DNA of 64,000 bases from JAXMEQ01 sp046348225. GTDB lineage: Bacteria; Pseudomonadota; Gammaproteobacteria; Burkholderiales; Burkholderiaceae_C. This document shows, piece by piece, positions 51,534 through 60,066 of the stretch. The position numbers and the translations under genes are program-made. The stretch's first letter is position 1, and each line of letters starts with the position of its first letter. The DNA lies in assembly GCA_046348225.1 (NCBI GenBank), contig JAXMEQ010000008.1, forward strand, positions 1-64,000, in the 5' to 3' direction. Below the pieces are notes generated by a model that saw only the letters and a program-made list of their open reading frames with translations, was not told the origin of the DNA and made no database searches.

Positions 51534-52850
51534 TCAGGGGTACAGCCCGCGCAGCTCGCGCGTGTGCAGGATCCGCTTGCAGGCCACGATGAACGTGGCC
51601 GTGCGCAGCGTGACCTTGTGGTCCTGCGCCACCTGCCAGATGCTGGCAAAGGCTGCGCGCATGATGCGCACCAGGCGGGCGTTGATTTCTTCCTCGTCCC
51701 AGAAAAAGCTGGAAAAGTCCTGCACCCATTCAAAGTAGCTCACGGTGACGCCGCCGGCGTTGGCGATCACGTCGGGCAGCACCAGGATGTTGCGTTCCTT
51801 CAGGATGTCATCTGCCTCGGGGGTGGTGGGGCCGTTGGCGCCTTCAATCACCATGCGGGCCTTGATGCGGCCGGCGTTGGCTTTGGTGATCTGCGCCTCC
51901 AGCGCGGCCGGGATCAGGATGTCGCATTCCACGTCCCAGAACTGGTCGTTGGCAATGACTTCGGCGCCTGCGAAGCCGGCCACGGTGCGGTGCTGGGCCA
52001 CGTGCTTGAGCAGCTCGGGCACGTTCAGGCCGGCTTCGCGGTAGATGGTGCCGCCATGGTCCTGCACGGCCACCACGCGCGCGCCGGTTTCGGCAAACAG
52101 CTTGGCCGCAATGCCGCCCACGTTGCCGAAGCCCTGGACCGCCACGCGGGCCTGGGCCACGTCCAGCCCGATGTGCTTGGCCGCTTCCACGCCCACGGTG
52201 AACACGCCGCGGCCGGTGGCTTCCACCCGGCCCAGCGAGCCGCCCAGGTCAATTGGCTTGCCCGTGACCACGCCGGTGGCGGTGGAGCCCTGGTTCATGG
52301 AGTAGGTGTCCATCATCCAGGCCATGATCTGGCCGTCGGTGTTGACGTCGGGCGCCGGGATGTCCTTGTTGGGGCCGATGATGATGCCGATCTCGCTGGT
52401 GTAGCGGCGCGTCACGCGCTCCAGTTCGCCGCGCGACAGCGTGCGCGGGTCCACGCGGATGCCGCCCTTGGCGCCGCCGTAGGGCACGTTCACTGCCGCG
52501 TTCTTGATCGACATCCAGGCGCTGAGCGCCATCACTTCCGACAGCGTCACGTCCTGGTGGAAGCGCACGCCGCCCTTGCCGGGGCCGCGTGATGTGTTGT
52601 GCTGCACACGGTAGCCTTCGTAGTGGGCCACGCTGCCATCGTCCAGGTGGATCGGCACGTCGACGATCAGCGCGCGCTTGGGGCGCTTGAGCGTCTCGAC
52701 CCAGCGCGACAGGTGCCCGAGGTAGGGCGTGACGCGGTCCACCTGCTGCAGGTAGATGCCCCAGGGCCCGAGGTTGCTGGCGTCCAGGTAGGAGGGAAGG
52801 GCGTTGGGAGACGGTGCTGCAGTCGAGGTGGCACCGGTTGCTTGTGACAT
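51534..52850 (-). CDS. gdhA: Glu/Leu/Phe/Val-type glutamate dehydrogenase
   Basis: Reversibly converts glutamate to 2-oxoglutarate and ammonia. The 438 residues include the catalytic Lys region NVPYGGAKGGIRVDP, the glycine-rich dinucleotide fold VQGFGNVGG and GANGPTTPEAD near the end. The ATG at 52850 follows an AGGAG and gives a normal-length protein. Upstream are an interrupted palindrome of LysR-regulator type (52944-52966) and a 16-bp perfect palindrome (52968-52983), so catabolic control is likely. Confidence 0.93.
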   Translation of the reverse strand: MSQATGATSTAAPSPNALPSYLDASNLGPWGIYLQQVDRVTPYLGHLSRWVETLKRPKRALIVDVPIHLDDGSVAHYEGYRVQHNTSRGPGKGGVRFHQDVTLSEVMALSAWMSIKNAAVNVPYGGAKGGIRVDPRTLSRGELERVTRRYTSEIGIIIGPNKDIPAPDVNTDGQIMAWMMDTYSMNQGSTATGVVTGKPIDLGGSLGRVEATGRGVFTVGVEAAKHIGLDVAQARVAVQGFGNVGGIAAKLFAETGARVVAVQDHGGTIYREAGLNVPELLKHVAQHRTVAGFAGAEVIANDQFWDVECDILIPAALEAQITKANAGRIKARMVIEGANGPTTPEADDILKERNILVLPDVIANAGGVTVSYFEWVQDFSSFFWDEEEINARLVRIMRAAFASIWQVAQDHKVTLRTATFIVACKRILHTRELRGLYP

Positions 52851-52943
52851 GGAGGCTCCTGATTGGCTTGGAAACGGGTGGGTTACCCGGGCTCCGAAGC
52901 GTAGGCGCCTCGCCCCGCAAAGTCCAAGGCCAGCTTGGCTCAT

Positions 52944-52966
52944 GGTTATGCGCCGAATGCATAACC
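52944..52966. promoter_or_regulatory. LysR-type inverted repeat upstream of gdhA
   Basis: GGTTATGC and GCATAACC form an 8-bp inverted repeat around 7 bases, containing the T-N11-A pattern of LysR-type regulator sites. It lies about 95 bases before the gdhA start. The regulator is not in this window. Confidence 0.6.
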
Positions 52967-52967
52967 C

Positions 52968-52983
52968 TGTTGGCATGCCAACA
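52968..52983. promoter_or_regulatory. Perfect 16-bp palindrome between gdhA and argH
   Basis: TGTTGGCATGCCAACA is an exact palindrome just beyond the LysR-type repeat and 15 bases past the argH stop. It could be a second operator half-site pair for gdhA or part of an argH 3' hairpin. Confidence 0.45.
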
Positions 52984-52997
52984 GACTGTGCTGGCGC

Positions 52998-54395
52998 TCA
53001 GCCCAGCCGTGCGCGGTGCCTGGCGATCTGCGCCCGCACCTGGGCCGGTGCCGTGCCGCCCAGCGTGTTGCGTGCGTTCAGCGAGCCGCGCAGGCTCAGG
53101 GCTTCATACACGTCTTTTTCGATGGCCGGGTTGAACTCCTTCAACACCGCCAGCGGCAGTTCCGACAGCTCGACGTTGTGCGAGATCGCTGCCTTCACCG
53201 CATGGGCCACCGTTTCGTGCGCATCGCGGAACGGCAGGCCCTTTTTCACCAAGTAGTCGGCCAGGTCGGTCGCGGTGGCATAGCCGCGCAGCGCGGCTTG
53301 CTCCATGGCCTCGGGCTTCACCGTGATCCCGCCGACCATCTCGGCAAAGATGCGCAGCGTGTCCTTGAGCGTGTCCACCGTGTCGAACAGCGGCTCCTTG
53401 TCTTCCTGGTTGTCCTTGTTGTAGGCCAGGGGCTGGCCCTTCATCAGGGTGATCAGCCCCATCAGGTGGCCGACCACGCGGCCGGTCTTGCCACGCGCCA
53501 GCTCGGGCACGTCGGGGTTTTTCTTCTGCGGCATGATCGAGCTGCCGGTGGTGAAGCGGTCGGCAATCTGGATGAAGCCGAAGTTCTGGCTCATCCACAG
53601 GATCAGCTCCTCGGACAACCGGCTCACGTGCACCATGCACAGGCTGGCGGCGGCGGTGAACTCGATGGCAAAGTCACGGTCGCTCACCGCGTCCAGGCTG
53701 TTCTGGCAAACGCCTTCCATGCCCAGCGCGCGAGCCACGGCCTCGCGGTCCAGCGGGTAGCTGGTGCCGGCCAGCGCGGCGCTGCCCAGCGGCAGGCGGT
53801 TGACGCGGCGGCGCACATCGCCCAGCCGCTCGGCGTCGCGCGCAAACATTTCCACATAGGCCAGCATGTGGTGGCCAAAGCTCACCGGCTGCGCCACCTG
53901 CAGGTGGGTGAAGCCGGGCAGGATGACATCCACGTTCTTGTCGGCGATGTCGACCAGCGCCTTCTGCAGGTCGGTCAGCAGGCCGTCGATCAGGTCAATC
54001 TCGCTGCGCAGCCAAAGCCGCACGTCGGTGGCCACCTGGTCGTTGCGGCTGCGACCGGTGTGCAGACGCTTGCCCGCGTCGCCCACCAGTTGCGTGAGGC
54101 GCGCCTCGATGTTCAGGTGCACGTCTTCCAGGTCGAGCTTCCACTCGAAGGCACCCGACTCGATTTCTGCCGTGATCTGCTCCATGCCTTTCTGGATGGC
54201 GGCCAGGTCGTCGCGGGAAATGATGCCCTGCGCCGCCAGCATGTCCGCATGCGCCAGCGAGCCGGCGATGTCGACCTGCCACAGGCGTTTGTCGAAAAAC
54301 ACGCTCGACGTGTAGCGCTTGACCAGGTCGCTCATGGGTTCGGAAAACAGCGCGGACCAGGCTTCGGATTTCTTGTCGAGTTGGTTGTGGGACAT
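52998..54395 (-). CDS. argH: Argininosuccinate lyase
   Basis: ArgH splits argininosuccinate into arginine and fumarate, the last step of arginine synthesis. The 465 residues carry the fumarase/aspartase signature GSSIMPQKKNPD and the HTGRSRNDQ motif. The ATG at 54395 gives MSHNQLDKKSEAWS. It is divergent from the AlgZ-like kinase gene, as in the argH-algZ-algR order of pseudomonads. Confidence 0.96.
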   Translation of the reverse strand: MSHNQLDKKSEAWSALFSEPMSDLVKRYTSSVFFDKRLWQVDIAGSLAHADMLAAQGIISRDDLAAIQKGMEQITAEIESGAFEWKLDLEDVHLNIEARLTQLVGDAGKRLHTGRSRNDQVATDVRLWLRSEIDLIDGLLTDLQKALVDIADKNVDVILPGFTHLQVAQPVSFGHHMLAYVEMFARDAERLGDVRRRVNRLPLGSAALAGTSYPLDREAVARALGMEGVCQNSLDAVSDRDFAIEFTAAASLCMVHVSRLSEELILWMSQNFGFIQIADRFTTGSSIMPQKKNPDVPELARGKTGRVVGHLMGLITLMKGQPLAYNKDNQEDKEPLFDTVDTLKDTLRIFAEMVGGITVKPEAMEQAALRGYATATDLADYLVKKGLPFRDAHETVAHAVKAAISHNVELSELPLAVLKEFNPAIEKDVYEALSLRGSLNARNTLGGTAPAQVRAQIARHRARLG

Positions 54396-54442
54396 GGGTA
54401 GGGCAATAATCGGGTTCTGACCCCCATTACGCCTTGGGTTGA

Positions 54443-55489
54443 ATGCAGGACTCGCAAATTTTATCGACCTTCCAGGATCTGGCGCCCCCGCGGCCGCCGG
54501 CGCCGCCACGGGTGCTGGTGTTTGACGCCTGCCAGACCGGCGTGATCCTGCGGGCGGTGCTGTTTGTGGAGTGCGTGGTCGGGGTCGGCGCGATGTTTGG
54601 CGCGTACTCGTTCATGGACTGGCTGGGCCGCCTGTCGATGCTCACCGGTGGCGCGCTGCCCGCCACGCTGGCCTGGCTGGTGACGGCCTGCAGCCTCAAG
54701 AAACTGCTGGCACGCCTTCCCAACGAGGCGCAATACGCTTGCGGCGTGCTGCTGGGCGCACTGGCCGGCCTGTATGGCTGCGGCCTGCTGGCATTGGTGG
54801 GCTTTCTGGGCAGCGCGCCCTGGGTGGGCTCGGCCTTCGCCGGGGCGCTGCTGTCGGCGGCATTGGTGGCGGCGCTGGTCTGGCGGGCCCGGGCGCGGGC
54901 ACCGGCCGACACCGCCGCGCGCCTGACCGAGCTGCAGGCGCGCATCCGGCCCCACTTTCTTTTCAACACGCTCAACAGTGCGATTGCGCTGGTGCGCGAC
55001 GACCCGGCCCGCGCGGAAGCGCTGCTGGAAGACCTGAGCGACCTGTTCCGTCACGCCCTCATGGACCAGGGCGAATCCGTCACGCTGGCTGAAGAAGTGG
55101 CACTGGCGCAGCGCTACATGGCCATCGAGCAGGTGCGCTTTGGCGACCGGCTGCAGGTGGAATGGGCGCTCGACCCGGCGGCCGACAGCGCGCGGCTGCC
55201 ACCGTTGCTGCTGCAGCCACTGGTGGAAAACGCCGTCAAGCACGGTGTGGAGCCCAGCGCGCGGGGCGCGCAGATCCGCGTGAGCACGCAGCGCCGTGGC
55301 AGCACGGTGGTGGTCAAGGTCACCAACACGGTGCCGGCGGGGCAGGGCCGGCCGGGGCACGGGTTGGCGCTGGACAATGTGCGTGACCGCCTGCGGCTGC
55401 TGCATGACGTGCAGGGCCAGTTCCAGGCGGCGCTGAAGGACGGGCTGTTTCAGGTCCGCATCGAGTTGCCGGCCGGGAGAGGCCAATGA
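54443..55489 (+). CDS. LytS/AlgZ-type sensor histidine kinase
   Basis: A membrane histidine kinase of 348 residues. Four or so helices lie at about 35-150. The His_kinase H-box has His171 in RPHFLFNTLNSA, and the HATPase domain has PLLLQPLVENAVKHG. It is the AlgZ/FimS-like partner of the response regulator directly downstream, with which it overlaps by four bases. In relatives this pair controls surface behaviour or secretion, but here the signal and targets are unknown. Confidence 0.9.
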   Translation: MQDSQILSTFQDLAPPRPPAPPRVLVFDACQTGVILRAVLFVECVVGVGAMFGAYSFMDWLGRLSMLTGGALPATLAWLVTACSLKKLLARLPNEAQYACGVLLGALAGLYGCGLLALVGFLGSAPWVGSAFAGALLSAALVAALVWRARARAPADTAARLTELQARIRPHFLFNTLNSAIALVRDDPARAEALLEDLSDLFRHALMDQGESVTLAEEVALAQRYMAIEQVRFGDRLQVEWALDPAADSARLPPLLLQPLVENAVKHGVEPSARGAQIRVSTQRRGSTVVVKVTNTVPAGQGRPGHGLALDNVRDRLRLLHDVQGQFQAALKDGLFQVRIELPAGRGQ

Positions 55490-56229
55490 GCATGAAAGTG
55501 TTGATCGTGGACGACGAGCGGCTGGCGCGATCGCGCCTGCGCACGCTGCTGGGCGACTGCAAGGCGCCACTGGTGCAGGTGGGTGCCGAGGCGGCCAACG
55601 CCGCACAGGCCATGTCGTACCTGCAGCACGAGGCGTTTGACGCCGTGCTGCTGGACATCCACATGCCCGGCGCCGACGGCATGGCGCTGGCTCGTGCCAT
55701 CCGCAGCCTGCCCCAGGCGCCGGCGGTGGTGTTCATCACGGCCCATGCCGAGCATGCGGTGCAGGCCTTCGAGATCGAGGCGGTGGACTACCTGACCAAG
55801 CCGGTGCGGCTCGAGCGGCTGCAGGGCGCGCTACAAAAAGTAGAGCGCCTCACGCAAGCGGGGCGCGCTCTGGAGCCCGATTTGGCACAGGAACACCTGC
55901 TGATCCAGGACCGCGGCCGGACCGAGCGCGTGCCGCTGGCCGAGGTGCTGTACTTCAAGGCCGAGCTGAAGTACGTGACGGTGCGTACCGCCACGCGCAG
56001 CTATATCCTGGACGGCTCGCTCAACGAGCTGGAAGCCCAGCACGCCAGGCTGTTCATCCGCGTGCACCGCAACGCGCTGGTGGCGCGCCGCGCGATGCGC
56101 GCACTGGAAAAGCACATGGACCCGGAGGAGGGTGAAGGCTGGGCCGTGCGCCTGACCGGGCTCGACGACGAACTGCTCGCCGTGTCGCGCCGGCAGCTGC
56201 CGGCGGTGCGCGAAGCCTTGACCGGCTGA
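55486..56229 (+). CDS. LytTR-family response regulator (AlgR-like)
   Basis: A 247-residue regulator with a receiver domain (phosphoacceptor Asp57 in LLDIHM, Lys105) and a C-terminal LytTR DNA-binding domain (about 138-245). The linker between them (about 113-135, ALQKVERLTQAGRALEPD) is encoded by a dispersed repeat, making it longer or different from relatives. It is co-transcribed with the upstream histidine kinase gene. Targets may include nearby genes, but no LytTR direct repeats stand out. Confidence 0.91.
   Translation: MSMKVLIVDDERLARSRLRTLLGDCKAPLVQVGAEAANAAQAMSYLQHEAFDAVLLDIHMPGADGMALARAIRSLPQAPAVVFITAHAEHAVQAFEIEAVDYLTKPVRLERLQGALQKVERLTQAGRALEPDLAQEHLLIQDRGRTERVPLAEVLYFKAELKYVTVRTATRSYILDGSLNELEAQHARLFIRVHRNALVARRAMRALEKHMDPEEGEGWAVRLTGLDDELLAVSRRQLPAVREALTG
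55828..55886 (-). repeat. Dispersed palindromic repeat, copy 8 (REC-LytTR linker)
   Basis: Reads on the minus strand as AAATCGGGCTCCAGAGCGCG, TGCGTGAGGCGCTCTAC and TTTTTGTAGC. It encodes the interdomain linker of the response regulator in frame, in the opposite orientation to the gene. The flexible linker tolerates the insertion. Confidence 0.75.
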
Positions 56230-56235
56230 GGTTGC

Positions 56236-59046
56236 TCAGCCGGTGTTGCGCAGCCCTGCGGCAATGCCATTGATCGAGATGTGGATGCCGCGCTGGACGC
56301 GGTCGTCGGCCTTGCCTTCGCGGTAGCGCCGCACCAGCTCCACCTGCAGGTGGTGCAGCGGATCGATGTACGGGAAGCGGTGGCGGATCGAACGCGCCAG
56401 TGCGGCGTTGTGTGCCAGCCGGTTCTTTTCGCCGGTGATCAGCGTCAGCGCCTCGGCCGTCAGGTGCCATTCGGCTTCGATGGCGGCAAAGATCTTCTTG
56501 CGCAGCCGCGCGTCGGTCACCAGCTCGGCATAGCGCGAGGCCAGCGCCAGGTCACTCTTGGCCAGCACCATGTCCATGTTGCTCAGCAGGGTGCGGAAGA
56601 ACGGCCACTGGCGGTACATCTTCTGCAGCAGCGCCAGTCCTTCGCGGCGTGGCTGGCCCGGCGTGGCGTTGAGGAACTGGTCAATCGCCGAGCCAAAGCC
56701 GTACCAGCCTGGCAGGGTCAGCCGGCACTGGCCCCAGCTGAAGCCCCAGGGAATCGCGCGCAGGTCTTCAATGCGCTGGCTTGCCTTGCGCGAGGCCGGG
56801 CGCGAGCCGATGTTGAGCTCGGCAATCTCCCGGATCGGCGTGGCGTTGAAGAAGTATTCGGTAAAGCCCGGCGTGTCGTACACCAGCGCCCGGTAGGCCG
56901 CCATGCTGGCGCGCGACAGGGCCTCGGCCGCCTCGAGGTAGGCGCGGGAGGCCGGCTTGGTGGGCTGCAGCAGCGTGGCTTCCAGCGTGGCGGCCACCAG
57001 GGTTTCAAGGTTGCGGCGGCCGATCTCGGGGTTGGCGTACTTGGAGCCGATCACCTCGCCCTGCTCGGTCAGGCGGATCTGCCCGCGCACGGTGCCCGGT
57101 GGTTGCGCCAGGATGGCCTGGTAGCTCGGGCCGCCGCCGCGGCCCACCGTGCCGCCGCGGCCATGGAACATGCGCAGCTGGATGTTGTGGCTGTTGACCA
57201 GCTGGTCAAACAGTTCGACCAGGGCAATCTCGGCGCGGTACAGCTCCCAGTTGCTGGTGAAGATGCCGCCGTCCTTGTTGCTGTCGCTGTAGCCCAGCAT
57301 GATGTCCTGCTCGGCACCACTGCGCTGCACCAGCTTCGCGATGCCCGGCAGCGCATAGAACTCGCGCATGATGGGCGCCGCGTTGCGCAGGTCTTCAATC
57401 GTCTCGAACAGCGGCACCACGATCAGGTCGTTGACCGCGTCCTCGTCCAGCACCCCGCGCAGCAGCCCTACCTCCTTTTGCAGCACCAGCACTTCCAGCA
57501 GGTCGCTCACGGTTTCGGTGTGGCTGATGATGTAGTGGCGAATCGCCTGCACCCCGTAGCGCTCGCGCATGCGGCGGGCGCACTCGAAAATCGCGATCTC
57601 CTTTTGCGCCAGTTCCGAGTAGCCGGCGCCCGGCACGCGCAGCGGGCGGGCGTCGTTCAGCAGCTTGACCAGCAGCGCGCGCCGCGCGTTCTCCTGCAGG
57701 CTGGCGTAGTGCGGCTCGATGCGCGCTGCGGCCAGCAGTTCGGCCACCACCAGCTCGTGCTGGTCGGAGCTTTGCCGCAGGTCCACCGTGGCCAGGTGGA
57801 AGCCAAACACTTCCACCGCACGGATCAGCGGGTGCAGGCGCTGCGCCACCAGAGCGGCGCCATGGTGCGCCAGCAGCGAGGCTTCGATGGTGCGCAAATC
57901 GGCCAGGAATTCGCCCGCCAGCCGGTAGGCGTTTTGCGGCGCCACCGCATGGCGCGCGGCGTCGCCTCCGGTCAGGTCCTTCAGGGTGGCCGCCAGGCGG
58001 GCGTACATGCCGGTCAGGGCGCGTCGGTAGGGTTCGTCCTGGCGGTGTTCGTTGCTGTCGGGGGAGCGGTTGGCCAGGGCCTGCATGGCGGGCGTGCAGT
58101 CCACCAGCATGGCCGACAGCGACAGCTCGCTGCCCAGCCAGTGCACCTCGGTCAGGTAGTGGCGCAGTGCCACCTCGGCGTGGCGGCGCAGGGCGTATTC
58201 CAGCGTCTGGGCGCTGACATTGGGGTTGCCGTCGCGGTCGCCGCCGATCCACTGGCCCATGCGCAGGAAGCTCGCCACCGGCTGGTGGCCCAGTTCGCGC
58301 TCCAGGTCGGCGTAGATCTTGGGAATCTCGCGCAGGAAGGTCGCTTCGTAGTAGCTCAGCGCGTTCTCGATCTCGTCGGCCACCGTCAGTTTGGTGAAGC
58401 GCAGCAGCCGGGTCTGCCACAGCTGCAGCACGCGGGCCCGGATCTGCGCCTCGTTGGCGGACAGTTCGCGGGGTGCCAGCGCGTCCCTGGGTACAGCCCG
58501 GGCCTTGATCTCGTCGCGCGCGCTCAGCAGGTTGGCAATGTCGCGCTCGGCGTCCAGGATGCTCTTGCGCTGCACCTCGGTCGGGTGCGCGGTGAGCACC
58601 GGCGACACATAGGCGGCGGCGAGCGTCTGCGAGATGGTTTTGGGTGCAATGCCGGCCCAGCGCAGGCGCGCCAGTGCCACCTCGATGCTGCCTTCCTGCT
58701 GGTCGCCGGCACGCTCGTGCACGATGCGGCGGCGAATGTGGTGGCGGTCTTCGGCCAGGTTGGCGAGGTGACTGAAATAGGTGAAGGCGCGGATCACGCT
58801 CACCGTCTGGTCGCCACTGAGGCCCTTGAGCAGCTTCTTGAGCGCGCGGTCGGCCTCGTGGTCGGCATCGCGGCGGAACGCCACCGACAGCTTGCGGATC
58901 TGTTCGACCAGTTCGTAGGCCTCGACCCCCTCCTGCTCGCGGATCACATCGCCCAGAATGCGGCCCAGCAGCCGGATGTCTTCGACCAGCGGTCGTTCGT
59001 TGTCCCTGGCGCGGCGCGAGGGTGTATCTTTGCCGGGTTTTTCCAC
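56236..59046 (-). CDS. ppc: Phosphoenolpyruvate carboxylase
   Basis: Ppc forms oxaloacetate from PEP and bicarbonate to refill the TCA cycle. The 936 residues contain the catalytic TAHPTEVQR region, the conserved FHGRGGTVGRGGGPS loop and the C-terminal NTG end. The start is GTG at 59046 (MEKPGKDTPSRR). It lies between the AlgR-like gene and hemC, on the opposite strand to both. Confidence 0.96.
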   Translation of the reverse strand: MEKPGKDTPSRRARDNERPLVEDIRLLGRILGDVIREQEGVEAYELVEQIRKLSVAFRRDADHEADRALKKLLKGLSGDQTVSVIRAFTYFSHLANLAEDRHHIRRRIVHERAGDQQEGSIEVALARLRWAGIAPKTISQTLAAAYVSPVLTAHPTEVQRKSILDAERDIANLLSARDEIKARAVPRDALAPRELSANEAQIRARVLQLWQTRLLRFTKLTVADEIENALSYYEATFLREIPKIYADLERELGHQPVASFLRMGQWIGGDRDGNPNVSAQTLEYALRRHAEVALRHYLTEVHWLGSELSLSAMLVDCTPAMQALANRSPDSNEHRQDEPYRRALTGMYARLAATLKDLTGGDAARHAVAPQNAYRLAGEFLADLRTIEASLLAHHGAALVAQRLHPLIRAVEVFGFHLATVDLRQSSDQHELVVAELLAAARIEPHYASLQENARRALLVKLLNDARPLRVPGAGYSELAQKEIAIFECARRMRERYGVQAIRHYIISHTETVSDLLEVLVLQKEVGLLRGVLDEDAVNDLIVVPLFETIEDLRNAAPIMREFYALPGIAKLVQRSGAEQDIMLGYSDSNKDGGIFTSNWELYRAEIALVELFDQLVNSHNIQLRMFHGRGGTVGRGGGPSYQAILAQPPGTVRGQIRLTEQGEVIGSKYANPEIGRRNLETLVAATLEATLLQPTKPASRAYLEAAEALSRASMAAYRALVYDTPGFTEYFFNATPIREIAELNIGSRPASRKASQRIEDLRAIPWGFSWGQCRLTLPGWYGFGSAIDQFLNATPGQPRREGLALLQKMYRQWPFFRTLLSNMDMVLAKSDLALASRYAELVTDARLRKKIFAAIEAEWHLTAEALTLITGEKNRLAHNAALARSIRHRFPYIDPLHHLQVELVRRYREGKADDRVQRGIHISINGIAAGLRNTG

Positions 59047-59134
59047 GGTGCAGGCGTCCTGTGTGTGCTTAAATTTTTGGCAGCGTGCATGCTAGCATCG
59101 TCTGCTACGAGATGATTACAAAAGGGTTACGACT

Positions 59135-60052
59135 TTGACCAAGATAGTGATTGCCACGCGCGAAAGCCGGCTGGCCCTGTGGCAGGCCGAGCATGTGAAG
59201 GCCCTGCTGACGCAGCGCGGCCATGAGGTCTCCCTGCTGGGCATGACCACCAAGGGCGACCAGATCCTCGACCGCTCGCTCAGCAAGGTGGGTGGCAAGG
59301 GCCTGTTTGTGAAAGAGCTGGAGGTGGCGCTGGAAGAGGGCCGTGCCGACATCGCCGTGCATTCGCTCAAGGACGTGCCGATGGAGCTGCCCGAGGGCTT
59401 CGCGCTGGGCTGCGTCATGGAGCGCGAGGACCCGCACGATGCGCTGGTGTGCCCGCACCATGCGTCGCTGGCTGATTTGCCGCTGGGCGCGGTGGTCGGT
59501 ACCTCCAGCCTGCGCCGCGTGGTGCTGCTGCGCGCGCAGTTTGCGAAGCTCGGGCGTACCGACATCCGCATCGTGCCGCTGCGTGGCAACCTCGACACCC
59601 GACTGCGCAAGCTGGACGACGGCCACTACCACGCGATCGTGCTGGCCGCGGCCGGCCTCAAGCGGCTGGGCCTGGCGGCGCGCATCCGTGCCGTGTTCCC
59701 TTCCACCGACCTGCTGCCGGCAGCCGGCCAGGGCGCGCTGGGCATTGAGGTGCGTGCCGACCGGGCCGACCTGCTGGAAGCGCTGGCGCCGCTGTCGCAC
59801 CAGAGCACCTGGCTTGCGGTGGCGGCCGAGCGCGCGGTCAGCCGTGCCATGGGGGGCAGCTGCTCGATGCCGCTGGCGGCCTTCGCCACCTTCTCGGGCG
59901 AATACCTGCAGCTCAACGCCGCCTGGGGCGACCCGGAAGGCGATGCGTCGCTGGTGCAGGTGCGTTCTGCCGCCGCGGTGGCCGACCTCGACGCGGCGGC
60001 CCGGCTGGGCACGGATGTGGCCGCCCGCCTGCGCGCAGGCGGCGCGCACTGA
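59135..60052 (+). CDS. hemC: Porphobilinogen deaminase
   Basis: HemC assembles hydroxymethylbilane from four porphobilinogen molecules. The 305 residues include the cofactor-binding Cys243 in GGSCSMPLA and Arg-rich active-site segments (GTSSLRR, RGNLDTRLRKL). The start is TTG at 59135, supported by an AAAGGG ribosome-binding site eight bases upstream and by the typical N-terminus TKIVIATRESRLALWQ. Shared upstream region with ppc is 88 bases. Confidence 0.95.
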   Translation: MTKIVIATRESRLALWQAEHVKALLTQRGHEVSLLGMTTKGDQILDRSLSKVGGKGLFVKELEVALEEGRADIAVHSLKDVPMELPEGFALGCVMEREDPHDALVCPHHASLADLPLGAVVGTSSLRRVVLLRAQFAKLGRTDIRIVPLRGNLDTRLRKLDDGHYHAIVLAAAGLKRLGLAARIRAVFPSTDLLPAAGQGALGIEVRADRADLLEALAPLSHQSTWLAVAAERAVSRAMGGSCSMPLAAFATFSGEYLQLNAAWGDPEGDASLVQVRSAAAVADLDAAARLGTDVAARLRAGGAH

Positions 60053-60066
60053 GCGGCGCGCGCGCC

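Noticed and set aside
56281..59115. Long plus-strand open frame opposite ppc
   Set aside because: Antisense shadow of ppc; no motif, no ribosome-binding site and biased composition.
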